Below are positions 46,389 through 55,528 of a DNA stretch of 64,000 nucleotides, piece by piece. Both the position numbers and the translations under genes were made by a program. The stretch spans positions 54,245-118,244 of the forward strand of contig JBKBLG010000010.1 in NCBI GenBank assembly GCA_046296295.1, given 5' to 3'. Position 1 is the first letter of the stretch. Each line of letters starts with the position of its first letter. The notes below the pieces were generated by a model. The model was not told where the DNA came from, ran no database searches, and worked only from the letters and a program-made list of their open reading frames with translations. This DNA is from UBA10646 sp046296295. GTDB lineage: Bacteria > Bacteroidota > Bacteroidia > Chitinophagales > Chitinophagaceae.

Positions 46389-46410
46389 CAATCACATATT
46401 TATGTGATTG
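46389..46410 (-). promoter_or_regulatory. Perfect 10+10 palindrome upstream of the barrel gene
   Basis: CAATCACATA and TATGTGATTG are separated by two T residues. The order TCACA...TGTGA is the reverse of the CRP/FNR site. It is probably the operator of an unidentified regulator acting on the gene that starts at 46345. Confidence 0.5.
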
Positions 46411-46457
46411 GGAGCAGCGGTATTAATCACTGATGAAAAACAACGTTGTTAAATTTG

Positions 46458-47387
46458 TTAATACTTGTGTTCGGGTATATCGTTTAGTAGGCTCACATAA
46501 CTTACGTAGCGCTCTTCTGAAATAACACCATCTATTACAGCCTTTTTTATAGCGCAACCAGGCTCGTTAACATGCAAACAATTATTAAACTGACAACCTG
46601 ACAATGCAGCTAACATTTCAGGAAAGTAATGGCTTAGTTCTTGCCGTTCAATATCTATCAAACCAAATTCTCTAACGCCCGGTGTATCAATAATAGCACC
46701 ACCTTGCGGTAAATCGAACATTTCGGCGAACGTAGTAGTATGCAAGCCTTTTCCGCTCCACTTACTTACTTCTTGAACACGTAACTGAAGCTCAGGAAAT
46801 AGGTAATTAATGAACGATGATTTTCCAACGCCACTATGGCCACTTAACAATGTAGTTTTTTGATGCAATAATGTTTTTACAGCATTTGCGCCTTCGCCTG
46901 TATGCGTACTAGATAACAGCACCTGATAGCCAATGCGAGTGTAACGCTCGTGCAGTTCATCGTACAAAGCCATTTCTTTTGCTCTATACACATCGGCCTT
47001 ATTAAATACAATGATAGCGGGCACGTGAAACATTTCTGCCGATATCAAAAAACGGTCTATAAAACCTATAGATGTTTTTGGATCTTTAAGTGTTGCAAAA
47101 AGTAATGTTTGATCAAGATTACTTGCTATGATATGATGTTGTTTTTTGTTATGCGGACTTTGCCGAGCAATATAATTGGTACGATCGGCAATAGCAACAA
47201 TGGTAGCAGTATTTTCAAGATCGTTTTCTGGAACAATAGTTACCACATCTCCAACTGCAATAGGGTTGGTACTTGTAATACCTTCTACTTTAAACACACC
47301 TCTGATACGAGCTTGCCAAACACGGGCATGTTCATCTTTCACAACATACCAACTACCTGTACTTTTGTACACTATTGCATTTAACAT
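46458..47387 (-). CDS. rsgA: Ribosome small subunit-dependent GTPase RsgA
   Basis: 309 residues from ATG 47387 (MLNAIVYKSTGSWYVV). Order is OB-fold, circularly permuted GTPase and zinc finger: G4 FNKADVY (about 139) comes before G1 GHSGVGKSSFIN (about 182-193) and G3 DTPGVREFG, then CQFNNCLHVNEPGC. It matures the 30S subunit. TACATTTG at 47392-47399 on the minus strand is a -7 box directly before the ATG, again suggesting a near-leaderless transcript. A perfect repeat copy at 46702 encodes LPQG in DLPQGGAI. Confidence 0.95.
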   Translation of the reverse strand: MLNAIVYKSTGSWYVVKDEHARVWQARIRGVFKVEGITSTNPIAVGDVVTIVPENDLENTATIVAIADRTNYIARQSPHNKKQHHIIASNLDQTLLFATLKDPKTSIGFIDRFLISAEMFHVPAIIVFNKADVYRAKEMALYDELHERYTRIGYQVLLSSTHTGEGANAVKTLLHQKTTLLSGHSGVGKSSFINYLFPELQLRVQEVSKWSGKGLHTTTFAEMFDLPQGGAIIDTPGVREFGLIDIERQELSHYFPEMLAALSGCQFNNCLHVNEPGCAIKKAVIDGVISEERYVSYVSLLNDIPEHKY

Positions 47388-47403
47388 ACAACAAATGTAA
47401 TTG

Positions 47404-48723
47404 TTACAGTGCTTCAAGCATTTGAACTACACCTTCACGTTTTAAAATTAAATAGCCAAGCCTATCGTTACTTACGCCTTCTTTCAATTGATAGCTAAAC
47501 ACTAATTGTTCTTCGGCTACCGCGGTTTCAAAATATCGGAATTGTAGGTTTTTGTACTGCTGAAGATGCTCTGCTATTTCATACAAATGCGTACTCAAAA
47601 TAAAAATGGTATTGTTCATTTTTCGTAAGCCTTCAATTACAACCGTGCTACATTTCATAGCATCTTGCACGTTAGTTCCTTTAAAAAGCTCGTCTATTAA
47701 TATTAACCAAGGCTTTCCATCATTTATTTTTTCAATGGTTTTTTTGATACGTTGTACTTCGTTGAAAAAATAGCTTTCGCCTTTAATAAGGTTATCAGCC
47801 ATTTGAATATTACTTAGTAGTCCTTCTAAGCAGGTAATATGCATTTGCTTTGATGGTACTGCCATACCAATATGTGCCAAATAAGCAGCAACACCAACAG
47901 CTTTAATGAAAGTGCTTTTACCGGCCATATTAGCCCCCGTTAAGAAAAGAAAGTTTTGTGCTTGCAGCAAATCTACATTGTACGCTGTTGGTGTTGGAAG
48001 TAAAGGATGATAGAGTTGTGTTGCTGTTAACATAGGCTTGCTAGATGCACTCACTTTAGGAAAAGTATAGCCGTATTGCACAACAGCACTAGCCATTCCA
48101 AAATAAGCATCTAACTTACTGTACACATTTACCAAGCTTAATGCCTGTTGTTTATAAAAGCGTTGTAGAAAGTTCCCTATTTGTAACACCTTAATAGGGC
48201 TGCGAGTTTCTACGCCTGCATAGTCGGTAATATTTACCGCAAGGGCCGACGGGGTTAGTTGTTCAATTTCTGCCAATAGCTGTTGAAGTAACGGAGGATT
48301 ATCTTCACTTTGCAGTAAATGATGTAATGCCAACATACCCTTCACTAAATCGGCAATGTGCTTAATACTGTAGCGCACCAAGGCATAATCGGAACCGTTT
48401 AACCATTTGTAAGCATAAGCATTTAGCAAGTTAGGGTGCATGGGCATATCGCCAACGGGGGTATCGTAAAAACGTTCTACCACCATAATGGTACCATTGG
48501 TAACGTAGGTTGGCCAACTGCTATGTACAGCTATAATGCGTTGTAATATTTGCTGTGTTTGCTCAATTGCATCTACCGTTTGTAAGGGTTTATACATGAG
48601 TTGTTGTAAGTAAAAAGCACCGCCATTAGTACGACATTGGTTGATGTGTTGATATACACTCAACTGATCATCGGCACTGCCGAAAATATTTAAATCGGCC
48701 AAGGTGGTTTTATCTATTTGCAT
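47404..48723 (-). CDS. MutS-family ATPase lacking the mismatch-recognition domain
   Basis: 439 residues. An N-terminal part with a lever-like helical region (about 1-240) precedes a MutS domain V ATPase: Walker A LTGANMAGKSTFIKAVG (about 258-274), Walker B WLILIDELFKGTNVQDA and THLYEIAEHL. The mismatch-binding domain of true MutS is absent, so it is a MutS-related protein, not the canonical repair enzyme; a role in recombination or branched-DNA processing is inference. A perfect repeat copy at 48232 lies in it. It lies 16 bases upstream of rsgA. Confidence 0.85.
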   Translation of the reverse strand: MQIDKTTLADLNIFGSADDQLSVYQHINQCRTNGGAFYLQQLMYKPLQTVDAIEQTQQILQRIIAVHSSWPTYVTNGTIMVVERFYDTPVGDMPMHPNLLNAYAYKWLNGSDYALVRYSIKHIADLVKGMLALHHLLQSEDNPPLLQQLLAEIEQLTPSALAVNITDYAGVETRSPIKVLQIGNFLQRFYKQQALSLVNVYSKLDAYFGMASAVVQYGYTFPKVSASSKPMLTATQLYHPLLPTPTAYNVDLLQAQNFLFLTGANMAGKSTFIKAVGVAAYLAHIGMAVPSKQMHITCLEGLLSNIQMADNLIKGESYFFNEVQRIKKTIEKINDGKPWLILIDELFKGTNVQDAMKCSTVVIEGLRKMNNTIFILSTHLYEIAEHLQQYKNLQFRYFETAVAEEQLVFSYQLKEGVSNDRLGYLILKREGVVQMLEAL

Positions 48724-48753
48724 ATGCAGCTTGGTATGCGAATAAAATTAATA

Positions 48754-50136
48754 TTATTTTCTATCAAATAAGAGTCGCTTACCTCTGGTAGATGCAACTA
48801 CAGATCCATTTCCATAAGCTAGGTTGCCATTTACGTAAGTACTATGTATAATAGCAGGAAACGTGAAGCCTTCGAGCGGGCTCCAACCACATTTATAATA
48901 GAGTGATTGGGGAGTTACAGTACTCGATTGTTGCATATCTACCAATACCATGTCGGCAAAGTAACCTTCTCGCAAATAGCCTCGTTCCTTGATGTCGAAA
49001 CAATCGGCAACGGCATGACTCATTTTCTGTACTACTTTTTCTATACCTATGGTGCCTTGTTGTACATAGTGTAACATCAATAATAAACTATGTTGTACCA
49101 AGGGTAAGCCGGCATGCGATTGTTCGTAAGTAGCGTTATTCATGGGCATTAATACACCGTTAGCACTACGCTCAAACCCTTTTTCGGCAAGCGTATGCGG
49201 GGCGTGATCGGTGGCAATAACATCGAGCCTATCATCTAATAAAGCCTCCCATAAAGCAGCTTTGTTGTGTGCTGCTTTAATAGCAGGATTGCACTTGATA
49301 CGGTTGCCAAGGGTTTCGTAATCGTTAGCTGTGAAATGCAAATGGTGTACGCATACTTCGCTGGTAATACGCTTATCTCGTAAAGGCAGCATGTTACTGA
49401 ATAACTGCAACTCTTTGGCTGTGCTTATATGTAAAATATGTAAGCGACTTCCGTGCTTTTGTGCTAACTGTATTGCTTTTAAACTGCTTTCGAAGCAAGC
49501 CTCCTCATTACGAATAAGGGCGTGATGTGCGGGCAGAATGGTATTGTAATCGGTTTTATATTTACGTAAGTTATCTCTAATAATACTTTCTTCTTCGCAA
49601 TGTGTAGCTATAAGTACTTCGCTGCCGGCAAATACTTTTTCTAGTGCCAACATATTATCTACCAGTAGGTTACCCGTGCTACTACCCATAAAAATTTTAA
49701 CGCCGCATATTTCATTTTTCTTTTCGTTAACCTTTAAGATTTCATCGATATTATCGTTAGAAGTACCCATGAAAAAAGAATAATTGGCTACCGATGTAGC
49801 AGCGGCTATAGTATATTTTTGTTCTAACTGTGCTTGCGTAAATGCTGGCGGCATGGTATTAGGCATTTCCATAAAACTAGTAACCCCACCAGCTACAGCA
49901 GCCATACTTTCGGTATGAATAGTGGCTTTATGTGTTAACCCAGGTTCTCTGAAATGTACCTGATCATCAATAACGCCAGGCAATAACAACAAGCCTGTTC
50001 CGTCAATTTCTGTAACATCGGCTTTAACCTCTATTTTAGCAGCAATTTTTTCGATACGTTCATGTTTTACATAAACATCACCGTAGCTAATATTACCTTC
50101 ATTAACAATTCCTATATTTTTAATGAGGATACTCAT
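48754..50136 (-). CDS. pyrC: Dihydroorotase
   Basis: 460 residues from ATG 50136 (MSILIKNIGIVNEGN). Amidohydrolase metal motifs: DDQVHFREPGLTHK (the usual DxHxH first ligand pair reads DDQVHF, so the first His is Gln), MEMPNTMPP, GVKIFMGSSTGNL with the lysine, THCEE, LHILHIST and VIATDHAPHTLAEK. This is the class I type found in Bacteroidota. It closes carbamoyl-aspartate to dihydroorotate in pyrimidine synthesis. The Q in place of the first His deserves checking against family members. Confidence 0.88.
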   Translation of the reverse strand: MSILIKNIGIVNEGNISYGDVYVKHERIEKIAAKIEVKADVTEIDGTGLLLLPGVIDDQVHFREPGLTHKATIHTESMAAVAGGVTSFMEMPNTMPPAFTQAQLEQKYTIAAATSVANYSFFMGTSNDNIDEILKVNEKKNEICGVKIFMGSSTGNLLVDNMLALEKVFAGSEVLIATHCEEESIIRDNLRKYKTDYNTILPAHHALIRNEEACFESSLKAIQLAQKHGSRLHILHISTAKELQLFSNMLPLRDKRITSEVCVHHLHFTANDYETLGNRIKCNPAIKAAHNKAALWEALLDDRLDVIATDHAPHTLAEKGFERSANGVLMPMNNATYEQSHAGLPLVQHSLLLMLHYVQQGTIGIEKVVQKMSHAVADCFDIKERGYLREGYFADMVLVDMQQSSTVTPQSLYYKCGWSPLEGFTFPAIIHSTYVNGNLAYGNGSVVASTRGKRLLFDRK

Positions 50137-50158
50137 AACCTTAAAACAATTTTGATTT

Positions 50159-51853
50159 ATGCTGCAAAGTAAGCATTGGCATTTGTTGGTGGGCGGTATG
50201 TTTTTATGCTTCGGCAACTTAATAGCACAAAGCGATTATATACCTCTTGGTCATAAGCAATACCATCTTATAGACCGACTAGATATTAAACTACGCAATG
50301 ATAGTGTGCTGGGCTTCACAACTATGAAAATGTACGAACGCCGCAGTATTACGCAACGTGTTGCCTATCTTGATAGTCTTGATCAACTTGGTATTGCCCC
50401 TATTCCTTTAAGTGCCATCGATCGTCATAATATTCAACGCCTATTGGCAAGTAATCGCGAATGGACCAGCAACTATGCTGCCTATAATAGCCGCAAAAAT
50501 TTATGGGGTACTTTTTTTAAGAGCCATGGCAATATGTTCGAAGTACACACAAACGATTTTCACCTTGCGGTAAATCCGGTACTGGGCACACAAATGGGCA
50601 ATGCGAATGATGGTACAGGTAACACTTTCGTAAATACCAGAGGTATTAGCGTACGCGGCAATATTGCAGGTAAGTTAGGCTTCTACACTTACCTCACCGA
50701 TAACCAAGAACGTCAACCATTGTATGTGCGTCAGTTCATACAAAAATTCACCGCAGTACCCGGCGCAGCCTTTTACAAGAGCCAAGAAAATAATACAGTT
50801 GATTACTTCGACGCTCGTGGCGGCATCACTTTCAGTGCGGTGAATAATAAATTGAATATGATGTTCGCTTACGATAAACTGCACCTTGGCAACGGCATTC
50901 GCAGTTTATTTTTAAGCGATTTTGGAGCTCCCTATCTGTTCTTTAAATTAAAAACTCGTGTATGGCGATTCGACTACGAAAATGTATTTACAGAAATGAC
51001 CGCATCGTTCAAAAAAACTGGCACTGATAAATTACTACCTAAGAAATACATAACGGCACATCATATCAGTTTTAACGTGGCGAAATGGCTCAATATTGGC
51101 TTGTATGAAAATGTGGTATTTGGCCGTGCCAATGGCTTTGAACTACAGTACTTAAACCCGGTGATTTTCTACCGAGCTATTGAAGGTAATTTGGGCAGCC
51201 CCGATAAAGCTACGGTTGGTATCGACTTTAAAAGCAACATCAATAAAAATGTGCAACTATATGGGCAGTTAGTTATTAACGAGTTTGTATTTGATGCCAT
51301 CAAACAATACAGCAAAGGCAGTTGGTTGAACAAACATGCGGCCCAACTTGGCTTCAAATACATTGATGTAGCAGGCATTAACAACCTCGACCTTCAGGTA
51401 GAATACAACTGGATTCGTCCGTTCACATATACCCACCGCGATAGCATTACCTCTTTCACGCATTACAATCAGCCGCTAGCACATCCGCTTGGAGCCAGCG
51501 TACGCGAAATCATTGCACAAGTTCGTTACCAACCACTACCTAAATTATACTTGAATGCACAGCTTATGATGTATAAACAAGGTACCGATGTAAATGGACG
51601 TAACTATGGAAGTAATATTTTCTTATCGTACAATACCAGAGCTAGGAACGATAATTTATTTGTGGGCAGCGAGCGTGCAGGTAATTGTACGTTTATAGAT
51701 GTTCATGCGGCATACGAAATTTTAGAAAATATGTATATAGATGCTAGTGCCACACAACGCAGCTACAAGCTCGATGGTGGTGCTACACAAAATGTATTCT
51801 TTTTCAATGTAGGCGTTCGGGCCAACCTTGCTCGCCGTAGTATATTGTTGTAA
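50159..51853 (+). CDS. Outer-membrane barrel, Wzi / RemB-like
   Basis: 564 residues with a signal peptide about 1-24 (CFGNLIA before QSDY). The N-terminal quarter is periplasmic and helical; from about residue 110 a long series of amphipathic strands follows (VRGNIAGKLGFYTYLTDNQ, LNMMFAYDKLHLGNGIRSL, LNAQLMMYKQGTDVN), ending in an aromatic-rich last strand. This matches the capsule-assembly Wzi family and the gliding-associated RemB of Bacteroidota. Which of the two roles applies cannot be told. A perfect repeat copy at 50563 encodes LAVN. It is transcribed divergently from pyrC. Confidence 0.8.
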   Translation: MLQSKHWHLLVGGMFLCFGNLIAQSDYIPLGHKQYHLIDRLDIKLRNDSVLGFTTMKMYERRSITQRVAYLDSLDQLGIAPIPLSAIDRHNIQRLLASNREWTSNYAAYNSRKNLWGTFFKSHGNMFEVHTNDFHLAVNPVLGTQMGNANDGTGNTFVNTRGISVRGNIAGKLGFYTYLTDNQERQPLYVRQFIQKFTAVPGAAFYKSQENNTVDYFDARGGITFSAVNNKLNMMFAYDKLHLGNGIRSLFLSDFGAPYLFFKLKTRVWRFDYENVFTEMTASFKKTGTDKLLPKKYITAHHISFNVAKWLNIGLYENVVFGRANGFELQYLNPVIFYRAIEGNLGSPDKATVGIDFKSNINKNVQLYGQLVINEFVFDAIKQYSKGSWLNKHAAQLGFKYIDVAGINNLDLQVEYNWIRPFTYTHRDSITSFTHYNQPLAHPLGASVREIIAQVRYQPLPKLYLNAQLMMYKQGTDVNGRNYGSNIFLSYNTRARNDNLFVGSERAGNCTFIDVHAAYEILENMYIDASATQRSYKLDGGATQNVFFFNVGVRANLARRSILL

Positions 51854-51854
51854 T

Positions 51855-51954
51855 ATTTACCGTAAGGTAACTGATATATTATTTGAATTAGTATGGGGCG
51901 GCCGAAGGCCGCCCCATACTAATATTCGACTTATTATACTACCTTATGGTAAAT
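51855..51954. repeat. Repeat pair enclosing a 17-bp stem terminator
   Basis: A perfect forward copy (51855-51867) and a one-mismatch reverse copy (51942-51954) flank the hairpin at 51887-51923 between two convergent genes. Confidence 0.85.
51887..51923. terminator. Bidirectional hairpin, 17-bp perfect stem
   Basis: ATTAGTATGGGGCGGCC (51887-51903) and GGCCGCCCCATACTAAT (51907-51923) pair perfectly around GAA. It separates the Wzi-like gene (+) from porT (-). Confidence 0.92.
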
Positions 51955-51966
51955 GTTGCTACTTAG

Positions 51967-52686
51967 CTAATCTTCTAAATGCAAGCTGAACATAATCATA
52001 CGGCTGTTCAACTGATCTAACACACTGCTGTATTTCAAAGCAGCATCGCGACTGTGTATATTGCTCATACCATTGTAAAATTTTATTTCGGGGCTTACTG
52101 TTACAAAAGGCAAATAAAAGTTGAAGCCAATACCCACTTCTACCCCATAATCGTTCTTTTTCAGCTTAATCAGATCTTCGGCATTACGTGCAGCACTATT
52201 ACTTGCTAAATCAATATCGTAACGTAAGCCACCAAGCATGTAAAATCTAAAATTATCAATACGGTCGCTATTAAATTTAAAGTGTACCGGAAAACTCACA
52301 ATGGTACTAGGAAGCACCTTTGTAACCAAGGGCTGCTCGCCTAATGCAGGCTTAGGTAAGGTGTAGGTGAAAGAGCGTGAACCGCCTAAAATCAATTGCG
52401 GATTGGCTCTTAACTCAAATCGATGATTTATCCGCAATGTAGCCAACAATCCTAATGCGATACCGCCACTAGCACCAGGCTCAACCCTACTAACACTGTC
52501 ACTCGCCATGAACGACGGGTGCTTACTTGCATGTAAGTAGCTACTATTGTAGCCTAACGTCATCCCAAAATAATACGGCCAATCATCGTGATCGGGACGG
52601 TTCTGCTCACGCTGTGCCAATACCGTTCCAGTACTGATACAAAAGGTTAGCCCTATAATTATTTGCTTCCGCAATAAATGCAACAT
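51967..52686 (-). CDS. porT: PorT, type 9 secretion system outer-membrane protein
   Basis: 239 residues with a signal peptide about 1-24 (STGTVLA before QRE). Eight-stranded barrel patterns follow (YYFGMTLGYNSSYLH, FELRANPQLILGGSRSFTY, STIVSFPVHFKF, FYMLGGLRYDIDLA, YGVEVGIGFNFYLPFV, VSPEIKFYNGMSNI), as in PorT/SprT. The location behind menG, overlapping it by 28 bases, is the usual order in Bacteroidota and strengthens the call. It works in protein export and, in relatives, gliding. Confidence 0.88.
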   Translation of the reverse strand: MLHLLRKQIIIGLTFCISTGTVLAQREQNRPDHDDWPYYFGMTLGYNSSYLHASKHPSFMASDSVSRVEPGASGGIALGLLATLRINHRFELRANPQLILGGSRSFTYTLPKPALGEQPLVTKVLPSTIVSFPVHFKFNSDRIDNFRFYMLGGLRYDIDLASNSAARNAEDLIKLKKNDYGVEVGIGFNFYLPFVTVSPEIKFYNGMSNIHSRDAALKYSSVLDQLNSRMIMFSLHLED

Positions 52687-53402
52687 ATGCCTAAACTCAA
52701 AGGTTTAAAGTAGGTTTGCTGATACCCTACTTGCTTCATAATAGTCACCAAATTTTCCCTTTCAGGAAATGCTTGTACACTCTCGTTCAAATAAGCATAC
52801 GCACCTTTATTTTTCGAGAACATTTTGCCCACTCTTGGTGCAACAATGTTCATGTATAAGTTATATAAACTCTTAAAACCTACTTGCTTTGGCCTGCTAA
52901 ATTCTAATATTACCAATTTACCACCGGGTTTCAATACACGTAGCATTTCCGCTAATCCTAACTCAAGGTTTTCGAAATTACGAACACCAAAAGCAACTGT
53001 TACTGCATCAAACGTACAATCAGGATAATTTATTTTCTCACTATCACCTGTAAAAAGCTCAATGGTGTTGGAAAGTCCTTTTTTAGCAATTTTTTCTCTG
53101 CCCAAGCTAAGCATGCCTTCCGATATATCGATACCTATAATTTTTGAGGGTTTCAATAAATCGTATGTCATTAACGCTACATCGGCCGTACCTGTTGCTA
53201 CATCGAGCACCATTTGAGGTTGCAACGTTTTTAGTTGCGCTATAGCTTTTTTTCTCCACTGAATATCAATACCTGCACTCAAAAAACGATTTAAAAAATC
53301 GTAACGAAATGCAATGCTGTTGAACATTTCTGCCACTTGTTGTTTTTTGTTCAACTTGCTGCTACCATCGGGCACTACCTTATCATGAGCATATTTGGTC
53401 AT
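52659..53402 (-). CDS. menG: Demethylmenaquinone / ubiquinone C-methyltransferase
   Basis: 247 residues from ATG 53402 (MTKYAHDKVVPDGSSKL); the in-frame codon at 53411 is excluded because it falls in the -7 box at 53409. SAM motif VLDVATGTADVALMT (about 67-81), IGIDISEGML, VAFGVRNFENL and VLKPGGKLVILEFSRP are the UbiE/MenG family signatures. Bacteroidota use menaquinone, so MenG is the more likely role. porT is translated from its overlapping end. Confidence 0.93.
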   Translation of the reverse strand: MTKYAHDKVVPDGSSKLNKKQQVAEMFNSIAFRYDFLNRFLSAGIDIQWRKKAIAQLKTLQPQMVLDVATGTADVALMTYDLLKPSKIIGIDISEGMLSLGREKIAKKGLSNTIELFTGDSEKINYPDCTFDAVTVAFGVRNFENLELGLAEMLRVLKPGGKLVILEFSRPKQVGFKSLYNLYMNIVAPRVGKMFSKNKGAYAYLNESVQAFPERENLVTIMKQVGYQQTYFKPLSLGICCIYCGSK

Positions 53403-53408
53403 AGGCTG

Positions 53409-53416
53409 CAAATGTA
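53409..53416 (-). promoter_or_regulatory. -7 element immediately upstream of menG
   Basis: TACATTTG on the minus strand matches TAnnTTTG and ends seven bases before ATG 53402, so the leader would be very short. The -33 box is not clear. Confidence 0.4.
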
Positions 53417-53604
53417 TAGCTACTGCGTTTGTTACAGCATGAATTAACGATTTATCCTAGCCATTTGCCATTTAACATTCCACAAATACCAAAAACCGCA
53501 ACCAACTATGCATTTGCTGATTTTTGGCGTTATTCTTGCAGTAAGTAGCAATTATTGCATATTTCTATTTGCCGTAAGGTATTCTTGGTTAGAATTACAA
53601 CATT

Positions 53605-54606
53605 ATGAGCCAGCCCAACTCTTCTATACAAGCTCTAAACGAGCAAATTGTTGCCGCATCTGCATTTACTAAAACCATTACCGATACCCTTGCACAGGTT
53701 TTAGTAGGGCAGCACCATATGGTGAATAGCCTTTTGGTAGGTTTATTAAGCAACGGACATATTTTATTAGAAGGTGCTCCCGGCCTAGCCAAAACCCTTG
53801 CTATTAAAAGTTTAGCCCAGGCGGTAGATGCCCAGTTCAGCCGCATACAATTTACGCCTGATTTATTACCTGCCGATGTGGTAGGAACGCTCATGTACAA
53901 TCAAGCTCGTAATGAATTTGTGGTACGAAAAGGACCCATTTTTGCCAACTTCATTTTGGCCGATGAAATCAACCGTGCCCCCGCCAAAGTACAAAGCGCC
54001 CTGCTCGAAGCTATGCAAGAACGGCAGGTAACTATTGGCGATACTACCTATCTGCTACCAACCCCTTTTTTAGTTTTAGCTACACAAAATCCGTTAGAAC
54101 AAGAAGGTACGTATCCGCTACCCGAAGCACAACTCGATCGTTTCTTATTAAAAGTACAAGTAGGGTACCCATCGAAACCCGAGGAGCTTCAGATATTACA
54201 ACAACAGGTAAGTGCAACGGCACCACCTTCTATCACTCCGGTGGTGAAGCCAGAAGCCATTATTGAGGCGCGCCACTTGGTACGTCAAGTGTATATGGAT
54301 AGAAAAATTGAACAGTACATTGTAGATCTAACCCACGCCACACGCCAACCCGAAACAGCGGGTATGCAATCTTTCAAACGCTTAATTACTTACGGTGGCT
54401 CTCCAAGAGCTACCATTAGCTTAGCCCTTGCGGCAAAAGCGTACGCATTCTTACAACAACGTGCATTTGTATTACCCGACGATGTTAAAGCCATTGCACA
54501 CGATGTACTACGCCACAGAATTGGCCTTTCATACGAAGCCGAAGCAGAAAGTATTAGTACCAATCAAGTTATAACTGCGCTGTTACAAAACATTCAAATA
54601 CCTTAA
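53605..54606 (+). CDS. MoxR-family AAA ATPase of the Bat operon
   Basis: 333 residues. Walker A LEGAPGLAKTLAIKSLA (about 52-68), Walker B FILADEINRAPAKVQSALLEAM (split, about 113-134), sensor 1 LATQNPLEQEGTYPLPEAQLD and the lid domain are intact. MoxR ATPases act as chaperones that load or activate von Willebrand A proteins, here the DUF58 and BatA proteins encoded next. A repeat copy with one mismatch is at 54426, and a perfect one (53567) lies in the leader region. Confidence 0.94.
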   Translation: MSQPNSSIQALNEQIVAASAFTKTITDTLAQVLVGQHHMVNSLLVGLLSNGHILLEGAPGLAKTLAIKSLAQAVDAQFSRIQFTPDLLPADVVGTLMYNQARNEFVVRKGPIFANFILADEINRAPAKVQSALLEAMQERQVTIGDTTYLLPTPFLVLATQNPLEQEGTYPLPEAQLDRFLLKVQVGYPSKPEELQILQQQVSATAPPSITPVVKPEAIIEARHLVRQVYMDRKIEQYIVDLTHATRQPETAGMQSFKRLITYGGSPRATISLALAAKAYAFLQQRAFVLPDDVKAIAHDVLRHRIGLSYEAEAESISTNQVITALLQNIQIP

Positions 54607-54610
54607 AATC

Positions 54611-55528
54611 ATGTGGTTCAAACGCACACCGCCCCCCACAAATACTCCTGCATTGGCTGCTGCCGATGTGGAGGCACTATGGGAAAAAGTGAAGCGTTTA
54701 GAAATTACGAGTCGTAAACTCACTAATCACTTATTTACCGGTGCTTATCATACTGCTTTTAAAGGCAGGGGTATGAACTTCAAAGAAGTAAGAGATTACA
54801 CTGCCGGCGACGATATACGCTTTATTGATTGGAACACTAGTGCACGGCATGGCCACACCTTTACCAAAACCTTCGAAGAAGAAAGAGAACTTAATATTTT
54901 CTTGTTATTAGATGTGAGTGCTAGCACCTTATTTGGTACGCAACATATTAATAAGCAACAACTAGCCATTGAAATAGCTGCAGCAGTAGCTTTTAGTGCC
55001 ATTAAAAATAACGACAACATTGGCACTATACTTTTTAGCGAAAAAGTAGAAAAATATATCCCCCCTCGAAGTGGTAGGCAACATGTACTGTATCTACTAC
55101 GTGAAATGTTAGTACATCAACCGCACGCAGCAAATACTAATATTGTTGATGCGATTCGCTACCTGAATGGCGTTTCAAAGCATAAGAGCATTGTATTCAT
55201 CATCAGCGACTTTGCCGATGCTGGCTACGAACAAGTGTTACAAACGGCGGCCCGCCGCCACGATATTATCGGTATACAACTTTACGACCCGGCAGATCAA
55301 CAATTGCCCAAAGTGGGTCGCATAGCCCTTAAAGATGCAGAAACACAACAACGTACTTACATTAATACCAACGATCCAGCTATTCGGGTGCAGTACGAGC
55401 AACAACATGCTGCTATTATGCAAGCAGCACAACAAAATTTTCGCCAAGCAGGTGCAGTTTTATTACAATTAAGCACCACCGACGATTACATTTTAGCACT
55501 TCAAAAAATGTTTAGAACAAGAGCATGA
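54611..55528 (+). CDS. DUF58 protein of the Bat operon
   Basis: 305 residues. The DUF58 hallmark FKEVRDYTAGDDIRFIDWN (about 57-75) is followed by a von Willebrand A-like fold with LLLDVSASTLFG (a DxSxS variant of the metal site). It starts four bases after the MoxR gene and overlaps the next by four bases (ATGA), so it is translated in the same unit. The family works with MoxR in envelope stress or aerotolerance; the exact role is unknown. Confidence 0.92.
   Translation: MWFKRTPPPTNTPALAAADVEALWEKVKRLEITSRKLTNHLFTGAYHTAFKGRGMNFKEVRDYTAGDDIRFIDWNTSARHGHTFTKTFEEERELNIFLLLDVSASTLFGTQHINKQQLAIEIAAAVAFSAIKNNDNIGTILFSEKVEKYIPPRSGRQHVLYLLREMLVHQPHAANTNIVDAIRYLNGVSKHKSIVFIISDFADAGYEQVLQTAARRHDIIGIQLYDPADQQLPKVGRIALKDAETQQRTYINTNDPAIRVQYEQQHAAIMQAAQQNFRQAGAVLLQLSTTDDYILALQKMFRTRA

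Noticed and set aside
46389..46410. CRP/FNR binding site
   Set aside because: The half-site order is TCACA...TGTGA, the reverse of the CRP consensus TGTGA-N6-TCACA.
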